DNA of 64,000 nt. It comes from an uncultured Myxococcales bacterium. GTDB lineage: Bacteria; Myxococcota_A; Polyangia; Polyangiales; Polyangiaceae. Of this stretch, positions 35,233 to 42,965 are shown piece by piece. The DNA is taken from contig CALMUT010000157.1 in NCBI GenBank assembly GCA_937872925.1, positions 1 to 64,000 of the forward strand, in the 5' to 3' direction. The translations under genes and the position numbers were made by a program. Within the stretch, counting starts at the first letter, position 1, and the number at the start of each line of letters is the position of its first letter. The notes beneath the pieces were generated by a model. That model did no database searches. It saw only the letters and a program-made list of their open reading frames with translations, and was not told the origin of the DNA.

Positions 35233-38109
35233 GTGAGCGCTCGTAATAACTGGATCTTAGTTTCGGCGCCTCTGGCGGCGCTCGTTCTTGCGGCGAGCTG
35301 CGGCGACGGCGAAGAAGGTGGCGGCACACAGCCGAAGGCGGATTCTGGGACGTATCCTGTTCCGGGGCCTGGCGAGCTGTGCTTGTACCCACCGGAACCG
35401 GAAAACGTCGCTGTCTACGCCCTGCCCGAGCGCATCGTGGTCGCACCCGACAAGACTCGAGAGGTTGACGTGGTGGTTGTGCCGGACGTGTGCATTCCGG
35501 AGCAGCTCAGTTTCGAGACCGACGACGCTAGCGTGGTCGACGCGCCCACGAGCGAGCAGCTCGATCTCAAGCGAGCGCGGGTGACCCTCAAGCTGACGGG
35601 CAAGGCCGAGGGTAGCGCCACCATCACCGCGCGCTTTCCTCGGGGCGACGGGACCGACGTGGAAAAGAAGATCAGCGTCGAGGTCATGAGTGCGGACCTG
35701 CCGAAGTGCTCGGGTAGTGGTTCTGGCAAGGTCGATGACGGTGGCAGCGTCAGCGGCACAGGCGCCTTGGCCGGGGCGTCTATCGGTTTGCAGAAGGGCG
35801 CTACCAAACCGAACAGCGGCAGCTTCCTATGGAGCGTTGCGCCTTTTGATGTGACCCTAGAGTGCGGCGCGGATCAGATCCCGTCTGGTTTCACGGCGCT
35901 GGGTCCGGCGGTGACGTTCGGCCCGGAGACCGCCAAGTTCCAGCGCGAGATCCCGTTCACGCTGCCCATCAATCCCGCGCGCATGCCCGATGCCGCACGC
36001 TTGCGCCACGTCACGGTTTCCTACACAGGTCCGTCCGCCAAGACGCCCCGAACGATCCCCATCACTAACCCAAGGATCGACAAAGGAAGCAACGGCTGGA
36101 CGTTGTCGTTCCTGGCGCCCTGGCTTGGCACTTACCAGGCCGTCGTGCAGACCGACGGCGGCACGGTGAATCGCAAGCGTCGCCTGACGCACCGCGCGCT
36201 GATCGGCATCTCCATGGGCGGTGGCGGCACCGCAACCTTTGGCACTCGCTTTCACCAGCGTTTCGACGTCCTAGCGCCCCTGGGCGGCCCCGTGGATTGG
36301 ACCTACATGCTGGGGCATATCGAGAAGAACCATCTGGGGGGCTTTTTGCCCAATGACGGCACCACGCCACCCGCGACCCTGGCGCCCCGGCCGGATCCAA
36401 TGCTGCCGTACGAGCACACGCAGACCTTCAACGAGTGGTGGTACGAGTACCCGAAGACGGGCAACGGCGGCAGCTTCGACCGTGCCGAGTATGTGCAGAT
36501 CTTCCGGGATCTGGCCCTGATGTTCGGCAACCCCAACGGCTACAACTCTGCGCCGGATGCTGAGAACCTGCCCGCGGGAATCGACCCGAACGACAAGAGC
36601 GTGGTCGGCGATCGCCAGAATCGCGAGTGCGCCGTGTGGGTGGATCCCATCGACACGGATCCCGATGTCGCGAAGCAGAAAGAACTCGCGAACACCTGCC
36701 CCGCAGAGCGCTGTGCCCACACGGCAGTCCTGAGCAACTACTACGACGACGAGTTCAACCCGAACGGCACGTTCCCAGTCATCACGGTGTGTGACGGCTC
36801 ACCCCAGGACAAGTCGCTTTCCCCCTACGCCAACACCTGGAGCGCCACTGGCAACAACAAGCCCTTGGAGCTCGCTCTTGCCGTCGACTACAACAACAAC
36901 GGCGTTCGCGATCGTGAAGAGCCGATCATCCGTCAGGGCCACGAGCCCTACGAAGACACGGGCAAGGACGGGAAGGCATCGGCGCAAGAGGCAGGATACG
37001 TCGCAGGCGTCAACGACGACCCGGCGGGCGACGATTGGCATCCCCAATACAATCCCCTCGGCACCGAGGGCAATTATCGTTGGGATGAGGGCGAACCCTT
37101 CAGCGACTTCGGCCTCGACGGCGTGGACAAGACGGCGTCGAGCCCCTACGACTTCGGCGAAGGCAACGGGAAGTTCGACTACGCGCCGGGCTACCGCACG
37201 TTTTTGGAGCGGGACTCACGCACGGTGATCGAGCAGCACCCCTGGGGCACCCACGAAAAGCCCATGGACGACAGCGCATTCCAACGACTCGACCTATGGA
37301 CGGACGGCGGCACCCGGGACCTGTTCAACTTCGCCGTGGACGCTCAGGCGCTGGCCGGTGCCTGGGCAGGCCGCGGTCGCATCGTGCACTACTATCATGG
37401 GACGCAGCACATCCCGGGACAGGACCCCAACGACCCAGCCAGCTTCGTCTCGGGCTTGAACAACTGGGCGGACATCCCCGGTGGCGTGCTGCTGCGCTAC
37501 GGCATGAACGACCCGACAGATAAGGACATCGAGCAGGGCTCGGGCCAGCACGTGGGCACCGCGACGGAGATCGCACGTCGATTGCAGTCCGCGCTGTATT
37601 ACATCGGTTCGCGTTGGCCCAACGCGCCGCGCACCTTTGACGAGGCGGGCGCCATCGAACCGGCTCCCGGCGCGCCGAACTGTGAAGTCGTCGGTGCCTG
37701 CGACTTCGAATTCACGGACTCGCTCGGTCGCAAAGGCCCCGTCAGCGTGACCTTGCCGCCGGGCTACGCGCACGTTGGCAGCCAAGACAAGAAGTACCCC
37801 GTGATCTACTTGCTGCACGGTTACGGTCAGACGCCGGAAGACCTCAAGGCTGCGATCATTTTCCTGGCCAACTGGATGAACTTCGGTGGCGACTCTACGG
37901 CCACGCGCTTGCCCAAGGCGATCATGGTGTACGTGGATGGTCGCTGTCGCTCCGGCAAGGATGAAGCCGAGTGCATTCGCGGCACCTTCTACGCGAACAG
38001 CGTGCGCAAGAACGGGCCGAAGATCGAAACTTGGTTTGCAGAGCTCATGGACGAGGTCGACAAGCGCTACCGCGTGATGCCTGAACAAGAGGTCGACTGG
38101 GTCGAATAG
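35233..38109 (+). CDS. Esterase-D-type alpha/beta-hydrolase lipoprotein, circularly permuted
   Basis: 958 residues; a GTG start with GGAGG six bases upstream. A signal sequence ends near Cys23. N-terminal beta-rich domains (about 40-310) lead to RALIGISMGGGGTATFG, the nucleophile elbow with Ser327. A long insert follows with EF-hand-like loops (D552-E563, DYNNNGVRDREE; also DFGLDG and DFGEGNG near 625-650). Then RYGMNDPTD (Asp760), GSGQHVG (His773) and, from 824, the part that normally opens the fold: the SLGRKGPVSVTLPPGY strand and YPVIYLLHGYG (oxyanion loop, His862). The protein ends at DKRYRV, just where the elbow should follow. So the order is Ser-Asp-His-oxyanion instead of oxyanion-Ser-Asp-His. 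The substrate is unknown. A truncated second esterase is the alternative reading. Confidence 0.75.
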   Translation: MSARNNWILVSAPLAALVLAASCGDGEEGGGTQPKADSGTYPVPGPGELCLYPPEPENVAVYALPERIVVAPDKTREVDVVVVPDVCIPEQLSFETDDASVVDAPTSEQLDLKRARVTLKLTGKAEGSATITARFPRGDGTDVEKKISVEVMSADLPKCSGSGSGKVDDGGSVSGTGALAGASIGLQKGATKPNSGSFLWSVAPFDVTLECGADQIPSGFTALGPAVTFGPETAKFQREIPFTLPINPARMPDAARLRHVTVSYTGPSAKTPRTIPITNPRIDKGSNGWTLSFLAPWLGTYQAVVQTDGGTVNRKRRLTHRALIGISMGGGGTATFGTRFHQRFDVLAPLGGPVDWTYMLGHIEKNHLGGFLPNDGTTPPATLAPRPDPMLPYEHTQTFNEWWYEYPKTGNGGSFDRAEYVQIFRDLALMFGNPNGYNSAPDAENLPAGIDPNDKSVVGDRQNRECAVWVDPIDTDPDVAKQKELANTCPAERCAHTAVLSNYYDDEFNPNGTFPVITVCDGSPQDKSLSPYANTWSATGNNKPLELALAVDYNNNGVRDREEPIIRQGHEPYEDTGKDGKASAQEAGYVAGVNDDPAGDDWHPQYNPLGTEGNYRWDEGEPFSDFGLDGVDKTASSPYDFGEGNGKFDYAPGYRTFLERDSRTVIEQHPWGTHEKPMDDSAFQRLDLWTDGGTRDLFNFAVDAQALAGAWAGRGRIVHYYHGTQHIPGQDPNDPASFVSGLNNWADIPGGVLLRYGMNDPTDKDIEQGSGQHVGTATEIARRLQSALYYIGSRWPNAPRTFDEAGAIEPAPGAPNCEVVGACDFEFTDSLGRKGPVSVTLPPGYAHVGSQDKKYPVIYLLHGYGQTPEDLKAAIIFLANWMNFGGDSTATRLPKAIMVYVDGRCRSGKDEAECIRGTFYANSVRKNGPKIETWFAELMDEVDKRYRVMPEQEVDWVE

Positions 38110-38160
38110 AGCCCGCGGCAGTGCCCTTGCGGCATGGGCCCTGGGCTCTCGCCGCCCGAA

Positions 38161-38190
38161 GCGCATTGGCTCGAGATGGGGCCAATGCGC
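38161..38190. terminator. Hairpin after the esterase gene
   Basis: GCGCATTGGC and GCCAATGCGC form a perfect 10-bp stem around a ten-base loop, 52 bases after the esterase stop and 108 before the lamin-tail lipoprotein gene. The bases after it (CACGTTAATT) are not a T-run, so termination is plausible but not proven. Confidence 0.5.
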
Positions 38191-38298
38191 CACGTTAATT
38201 GAGGGAGGTGTGGCAGCCCTTGCCCGTATTACGCTGGGACTCCCCGGTTTGTGTGCCGTTCTTGTCGGCACGGGCCTTGCGATGCACGCGTGATCGAC

Positions 38299-39345
38299 AT
38301 GAACTTCCCTGCGCTACGAGGCCCTTGGCTGTTGGCAATCTTTGGCGTCATCGCCTGCAGCGGCGGAGGCGGCGGCGGCGGCTTGGGCGGCCAGTGCGCG
38401 GTGCTGGCCCAATGCTGTACGAACCTGGACGCGTCGCTACAACCCAGCTGCGAGAGCCAGGTGGAAGCGCTGAGTCAGTCCGCAGACCCGGAGCAATCCT
38501 GTGGCGCGGCCTACCAAAGCTACGCCAGCGCAGGGCTCTGCGGAGCGACGGGGACCGGCGCGTCGACCGGTAGTGGTGGATTCGGCGCGTTTGGTGGCTT
38601 CGCGGGCGCTGGCGGCGCCGTGGCGGGCGCTGGCGGCGCCGTTGCGGGCGCTGGCGGCCTTGGGGGCGGGGCTGGCAGTGCGGGCACAGGCGGCGCCGCA
38701 ACGGGCGGCACGGGCGGCTCCGGTGCAACGGGCGGCTCCGGTGCGGGCGGCAGCGGCGGCGTGGCGACGGGCGGCACGGGCGGCTCCGGTGCGGGCGGCA
38801 GCGGCGGCGTGGCGACGGGCGGCACCGGTGGCGGCGCTGGGAGCGGCAAGCTGCTGTTCTCCGAGTACGTTGAGGGCAGCAGCAACAACAAGGCCCTTGA
38901 GCTATTCAACGCCGGAGGCACGGCGGTAGACCTGTCTACCTGTGAATTGCGGCGCTACTCCAACGGCGGCACGACGCCGTTCTCGATTGAGGGCATCAAG
39001 ACCGGCGGCGTCCTGGCCGCGGGCAAGACCTTCGTGATCTGCCATAGCCAGATCTCCTCCGCCCAAAACTGCGATCAGCTGACGAGCTCCATCAACCACA
39101 ACGGCAACGACGCCTACGAAGTGGCTTGCAATGGCGCCACCCACGACGTCTTTGGTCAAATCGGCTTCGACCCGGTGACGGCGTGGGGCAGCGGAAGCAC
39201 CACCACGCTGGACCAGACGCTGCGTCGCAAGTGCAATGTGACCCAGGGCCACACCAATGGCTCGAGCACTTTCAACCCGGCGCTGGAGTGGACGGCTGCG
39301 GGCATCGACGTGCTCAGCGATCTGGGCATGCACTGCGGGAAGTAG
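38299..39345 (+). CDS. Lamin-tail-domain lipoprotein with Gly/Ala stalk
   Basis: 348 residues from the ATG at 38299; 16 further codons upstream are open but the signal MNFPALRGPWLLAIFGVIAC fixes the start (Cys20). A short Cys-rich segment (CAVLAQCC, CESQVEAL, CGAAYQSYASAGLC) precedes a Gly/Ala/Ser/Thr stalk at about 90-190 made partly of exact DNA repeats. The C-terminal domain from about 193 is a lamin-tail domain: LLFSEYVEGSSNNKALELFN, then GKTFVICHSQI, with DNA- or glycan-binding and surface roles in bacterial relatives. The ligand is unknown. Confidence 0.85.
   Translation: MNFPALRGPWLLAIFGVIACSGGGGGGGLGGQCAVLAQCCTNLDASLQPSCESQVEALSQSADPEQSCGAAYQSYASAGLCGATGTGASTGSGGFGAFGGFAGAGGAVAGAGGAVAGAGGLGGGAGSAGTGGAATGGTGGSGATGGSGAGGSGGVATGGTGGSGAGGSGGVATGGTGGGAGSGKLLFSEYVEGSSNNKALELFNAGGTAVDLSTCELRRYSNGGTTPFSIEGIKTGGVLAAGKTFVICHSQISSAQNCDQLTSSINHNGNDAYEVACNGATHDVFGQIGFDPVTAWGSGSTTTLDQTLRRKCNVTQGHTNGSSTFNPALEWTAAGIDVLSDLGMHCGK
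38731..38826 (+). repeat. Two 48-base direct repeats in the stalk
   Basis: Two adjacent 48-base units, identical except for one base at the end of the second, encode GGSGAGGSGGVATGGT twice. Near-identity at the DNA level points to recent duplication; unit length keeps the frame. A shorter GCGGGCGCTGGCGGC repeat lies just upstream (about 38604-38660). Confidence 0.75.
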
Positions 39346-39371
39346 GCGGCCTGCAGGGATAGGGCTGCGAC

Positions 39372-39758
39372 GTGGCGCGACTCGAAATAGAACTGGACGC
39401 AGAAAGTCGGCGGAAGGTCTTGGCAATTGCCTGTCACCCCGTACTGCGGGCAAAGCATGTGACCCTCGCGTTTGGCATCGAACGCAGTGACTTCTTGCCC
39501 GAATGGGTCCCGGGTGGCGCCGAAGTAGGCGCAAGCGTCGCACTCTCTGCCGTGGCGCAGCTTCAGAACGAGTGCGTGCAAGCGTTGGTCATCGAGATTG
39601 CCGGCTCGACATTGCGTCCCCACGATCAAGGAACGTTGCACGTCACCGTGAGCCGCACCGAAGCGGGTCGTTCCAAAGACTCCAACGCCCTGCTTGCATC
39701 TGGCGAGCGCAAGGCGATCACCCTGCAGCTGACCGGGACGGTCGTCTGGGTCGACTAG
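39372..39758 (+). CDS. Small cytosolic protein of unknown function
   Basis: 128 residues from a GTG, no signal sequence. The N-terminal half has RAKHVTLAFGIERSDF; a single H-V-T-L-x-F/Y-G motif is also seen in some 2H-phosphoesterase or RNA-ligase-associated proteins, but the second His motif is not evident, so I do not assign that function. The C-terminal half is beta-rich (LHVTVSRTEAGRSKDSN, AITLQLTGTVVWVD). It converges on proC with a six-base gap. Confidence 0.65.
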   Translation: MARLEIELDAESRRKVLAIACHPVLRAKHVTLAFGIERSDFLPEWVPGGAEVGASVALSAVAQLQNECVQALVIEIAGSTLRPHDQGTLHVTVSRTEAGRSKDSNALLASGERKAITLQLTGTVVWVD

Positions 39759-39764
39759 CGGCCT

Positions 39765-40604
39765 CTAAGGTGTGCGCTGCAGCTTCTTCGCCATGGCCTC
39801 GCCGAGTTCGATGGCGCGGCGCGTTGCAGCCTCGACTGCATCGATCAGGGTGCGGCGCAGGCCGCCGGACTCCAGGGTGTGCAAGCCGGCAATGGCCGTC
39901 CCGCCGGGGCTGGTGACCATGTCTTTGAGGCGCCCGGGGTGCTCGCCCGTTTCCAGTTGTAGCTTGGCGGAGCCGTAGACGGTTTGCGCTGCGAGCAAGA
40001 GTGCGGTGTCCCGGTGCAAGCCCACTTTGACTCCGCCGTCCGCCAAGGCCTCGATCATCAACATGATGTAAGCGGGCCCGCTACCCGACAAACCTGTCAC
40101 CGCGTCGATCAAGCTTTCATCCAAAACAACAGTACGACCCACTGCATCGAATAGCGCGCGCGCAACCTGGATGTCTTCGTCCGTAGCGTGGGCGCCTGGC
40201 GCGATCCCGGTGGCGCCCGCTTGCACGATGGCGGCGGTGTTCGGCATGGCGCGCACGACCCGCACGCCCGAGTGCAGGCGCGTCTCGATGGACTGGATCG
40301 GTACACCCGCCGCGATGCTGACCACCAAGGTGTCCGGTTGCACATGGGGACCGATCTCGTCCAACACGCGGTCCACGACCTGAGGCTTGACGGCAAGCAC
40401 CAGCAAGTTTGCCCAACTCAGCAACTCGAGATTCTTCGTTGTCGTTTGGATGCCGTACTCGGCGGTCAGCTCGTCCAAGCGGTCCTTACGCACGTCACTG
40501 GCCCGGATCTGGTCCTTTTGCACGTCTCCGGACGCGAGAAGTCCTCGGACCAGTGCGGCCGCCATATTTCCAGCGCCCAGCATCGCGATGCGTCGTGTGT
40601 TCAT
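39765..40604 (-). CDS. proC: Pyrroline-5-carboxylate reductase
   Basis: 279 residues, usual length. ProC reduces pyrroline-5-carboxylate to proline with NAD(P)H. The N-terminal Rossmann motif is IAMLGAGNMAAALVRGLL; VLAVKPQVVDRVL and the C-terminal GLSGSGPAYIMLMIEALADGGVKVGL (signature of the family) are clear. It follows the HAD hydrolase on the minus strand after 54 bases and is probably in the same unit as dnaJ and that gene. Confidence 0.95.
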   Translation of the reverse strand: MNTRRIAMLGAGNMAAALVRGLLASGDVQKDQIRASDVRKDRLDELTAEYGIQTTTKNLELLSWANLLVLAVKPQVVDRVLDEIGPHVQPDTLVVSIAAGVPIQSIETRLHSGVRVVRAMPNTAAIVQAGATGIAPGAHATDEDIQVARALFDAVGRTVVLDESLIDAVTGLSGSGPAYIMLMIEALADGGVKVGLHRDTALLLAAQTVYGSAKLQLETGEHPGRLKDMVTSPGGTAIAGLHTLESGGLRRTLIDAVEAATRRAIELGEAMAKKLQRTP

Positions 40605-40658
40605 GCTCGTTCCTGTCCGGCACTTTCTAGCAAGCCGTTCGTTCGGTCGCGCAGGGTA

Positions 40659-41360
40659 TCATGGCGCCTGCAGCGCGCGCCGGACCTCTTCGGCGCCAAA
40701 GGCGCGCACGACCCGGTTGGCCGTGCCGGGCTCGGGCTCCGGCATTGGCTCCTGGGAAAAATAGATGGCGCGGCAGCCAGCAGCGAGCGCACCGCGTACG
40801 TCCGCTTCCCAGGCGTCTCCCACGTGGGTGATGGCGTCCACGGACACGCCCAGCTGCCGCGCGGCGTGCTCGAAAATCGCCGGGTTCGGCTTTTCGATGC
40901 CCAGCACGCCGGAGTCTACGATCCCGTGAAAAAGATGGTGCTTGCCCATCTCCTGCACCAGCTCTGCCAGGCGGCCTTCGGAGTTCGAAACGATGCCCAC
41001 CCGTAGGTCTTGGCCGACGAGCTCTTCGACCAATTCGAACATGCCCGGGATGGGCTTCCGCCACAGATTGCATTCGGGCTGCGCGCGCCACAGCCACTGC
41101 ACCACCTCTGGCACCCGGGCGGCATCGTCCGCCGAGCTGCCGGCAGCGAGCGTTAGCAGACGCGCCATGAATGCACACCACGCGGTCTGCCCTTCGGCGC
41201 CCCTGCGCTTCGCGTCGCCATAGGCCCGCCAGCCTGCAGCCACATGCTGTTGCAAGGCCTCTGCTGTCACATGCAGGCTCCGCTCTTTGCAGCGAGCCGC
41301 CAGCATATCCGTGTCCAGCTCCGCTAGGGTTTGCCCAAAGTCGAAAGTGATCGCCGACAT
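40659..41360 (-). CDS. HAD-superfamily hydrolase
   Basis: 233 residues from the ATG at 41360, which overlaps the dnaJ stop (TGATG); longer starts inside dnaJ are not credible. Motif I is ITFDFGQTLAE, with the nucleophile Asp7 but Gly at the usual second Asp; motif II IVSNSEG, motif III Lys in GIEKPNPAIFE, and motif IV HVGDAWEADVRGA are intact. The FDFGxT variant occurs in real HAD phosphatases. The substrate is unknown, probably a small phosphorylated metabolite. Sits between dnaJ and proC. Confidence 0.88.
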   Translation of the reverse strand: MSAITFDFGQTLAELDTDMLAARCKERSLHVTAEALQQHVAAGWRAYGDAKRRGAEGQTAWCAFMARLLTLAAGSSADDAARVPEVVQWLWRAQPECNLWRKPIPGMFELVEELVGQDLRVGIVSNSEGRLAELVQEMGKHHLFHGIVDSGVLGIEKPNPAIFEHAARQLGVSVDAITHVGDAWEADVRGALAAGCRAIYFSQEPMPEPEPGTANRVVRAFGAEEVRRALQAP

Positions 41361-42448
41361 CAGCCAAACCACGACTTCAGCTTTTCTACGAATGTGCGCT
41401 GTTGTGGCTGCACGTCTTCCCCGAGCTCCGAGGCAAGTTCCTCGATCAGCTCGCGGGCGCGATCCGAAAGATGGGTGGGCACTTCCAACTTCACTTCCAC
41501 CAGCTGGTCGCCGCGCCCGCCTCGGATCCGTCGTGGCATGCCCTTGCCCTTGATGCGCAAAACATTGCCGGGCTGGGTTGCCTGCGGCACGCGCATCTTC
41601 ACTTTGCCGTCGAGGGTGGGAACGTCCACTTCCGACCCCAGTGCCGCCTGGGCGAAAGAAAGCGGCACTTCGCAGACGAGGTCGTCCCCAGAGCGCTCGA
41701 AAAACGGGTGGCTCTCGACTTCGATCGTGACTTCGAGATCCCCTGCGGGTCTTTCTAACGAGGTGCGGTGCCCGGCTTCGGCAACCACGCGGCTCGAGCC
41801 GCTGTCTGCGCCGGGCGGGATGCTTACCTCGGCCTTCTTCTTGCGCTTGACCAGTCCCGCGCCGCTGCAGCGCGTGCACGGCGTAGCTGGTATGCGGCCG
41901 CGGCCGCGGCAGCTCGAGCACGGTCGCTCAACGGCGAAGGGCAGCATGCCTTGTCGGAAACGCACACGGCCGCTTCCGCTGCACGCGGAGCAGCTTGACA
42001 CCTCGGTACCCGGCTCCCCGCCCGAGCCAGTGCAGCGATCGCAAATGTCCGTGCATTCGTAGTGCACGGTCTTTTCGCAGCCGCGCGCGGCCTCCTCTAG
42101 AGAAACTTTGACAGACTGCTTGATGTCGCCGCGCTCTCCGGTTCGAAAGCCGAAAGCGCCCAGGATGTCGCCGAAGATCCCGTCAAAGGACATGTCGAAG
42201 TGCACGTGTTTGCCCGCGCCACCACCGGGCTGAAACGCCGCCTCGCCGTAGCGATCCCACGCGGCGCGCTTCTCGGGGTCTTCCAAGATCTGGTAGGCCT
42301 GGTTCACCTCCTTGAAGCGGTCGATGGCGGCGGGATCATTGGGATTGCGATCCGGATGGTGTTGGGCGGCCAGGCGACGAAAAGCGCTGCGTACCTCCCC
42401 CTCGGGGGCGCCGCGGTCGAGCCCCAACACCTGGTACGGGTCGCGCAT
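41360..42448 (-). CDS. dnaJ: Chaperone DnaJ (type I Hsp40)
   Basis: 362 residues from the ATG at 42448, which opens the J-domain as MRDPYQVLG; the frame continues upstream without conserved content. The J-domain has HHPDRNP (the HPD that stimulates DnaK). A Gly/Phe-rich segment precedes four zinc-binding CxxCxGxG motifs (CDRCTGSG, CSACSGSG, CSSCRGRG, CTRCSGAG) at about 145-210, then the two C-terminal substrate-binding barrels. It works with the DnaK and GrpE encoded 15 kb away in this window. First gene of the dnaJ-HAD-proC run. Confidence 0.95.
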   Translation of the reverse strand: MRDPYQVLGLDRGAPEGEVRSAFRRLAAQHHPDRNPNDPAAIDRFKEVNQAYQILEDPEKRAAWDRYGEAAFQPGGGAGKHVHFDMSFDGIFGDILGAFGFRTGERGDIKQSVKVSLEEAARGCEKTVHYECTDICDRCTGSGGEPGTEVSSCSACSGSGRVRFRQGMLPFAVERPCSSCRGRGRIPATPCTRCSGAGLVKRKKKAEVSIPPGADSGSSRVVAEAGHRTSLERPAGDLEVTIEVESHPFFERSGDDLVCEVPLSFAQAALGSEVDVPTLDGKVKMRVPQATQPGNVLRIKGKGMPRRIRGGRGDQLVEVKLEVPTHLSDRARELIEELASELGEDVQPQQRTFVEKLKSWFG

Positions 42449-42528
42449 TCGCTGCAAATAGCACGGCCCACCGCTGCGCGGGGCACCCGCGCTTGGCCGT
42501 TTTACGCAGGCCCGTCTAAGCTGCGGGG

Positions 42529-42939
42529 ATGAGCGCATCACAGCCCCCTTCGGAGCGGCGAGCGGGAGACCGAGCGCCGATCGAATTGAAGGTGGAATAC
42601 AAGCGCCTGAACACCTTCTTCGCCGACTACACCCGCAACATTTCTCGGGGTGGCACGTTCATCACGACCGAGCGTCCGTTACCGGTTGGCACCGAGTTCA
42701 TGTTTGCACTCGGCATTCCGAAGCTGGACGACGCGCTGCGACTGCGCGGCAAGGTGATGTGGATCACTTCCGTGGAGGACGCCACGCAGGCGAACCCGGC
42801 CGGCATGGGCATCGAGTTTCAGTTCGACTCCGACGACGAACGCCGGGAGAAGGTGCGCGTTGTCGAGCATCTCCTAGTGGACGAACTCGGAGAACACATC
42901 GCCGAACGGCTGCTCGGGCGCAAACCCGAAGGCGAATAG
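42529..42939 (+). CDS. PilZ-domain protein
   Basis: 136 residues, almost only a PilZ domain. The c-di-GMP site is intact: RAGDR at 11-15 (RxxxR) and NISRGG at 37-42 ([DN]xSxxG). The C-terminal helix (about 100-130) is acidic and charged. It resembles the short PilZ proteins common in Myxococcota. It is a cytoplasmic c-di-GMP receptor whose partner is not evident. It diverges from dnaJ with 80 bases between starts. Confidence 0.92.
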   Translation: MSASQPPSERRAGDRAPIELKVEYKRLNTFFADYTRNISRGGTFITTERPLPVGTEFMFALGIPKLDDALRLRGKVMWITSVEDATQANPAGMGIEFQFDSDDERREKVRVVEHLLVDELGEHIAERLLGRKPEGE

Positions 42940-42965
42940 CGCGCCGGGCAGGCAGCGCAAGGGCG

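Noticed and set aside
34944..35246. Short plus-strand frame in the A/T-rich intergenic region
   Set aside because: It spans the palindrome and the sigma-54-like promoter, has no coding character, and overlaps the start of the next gene.
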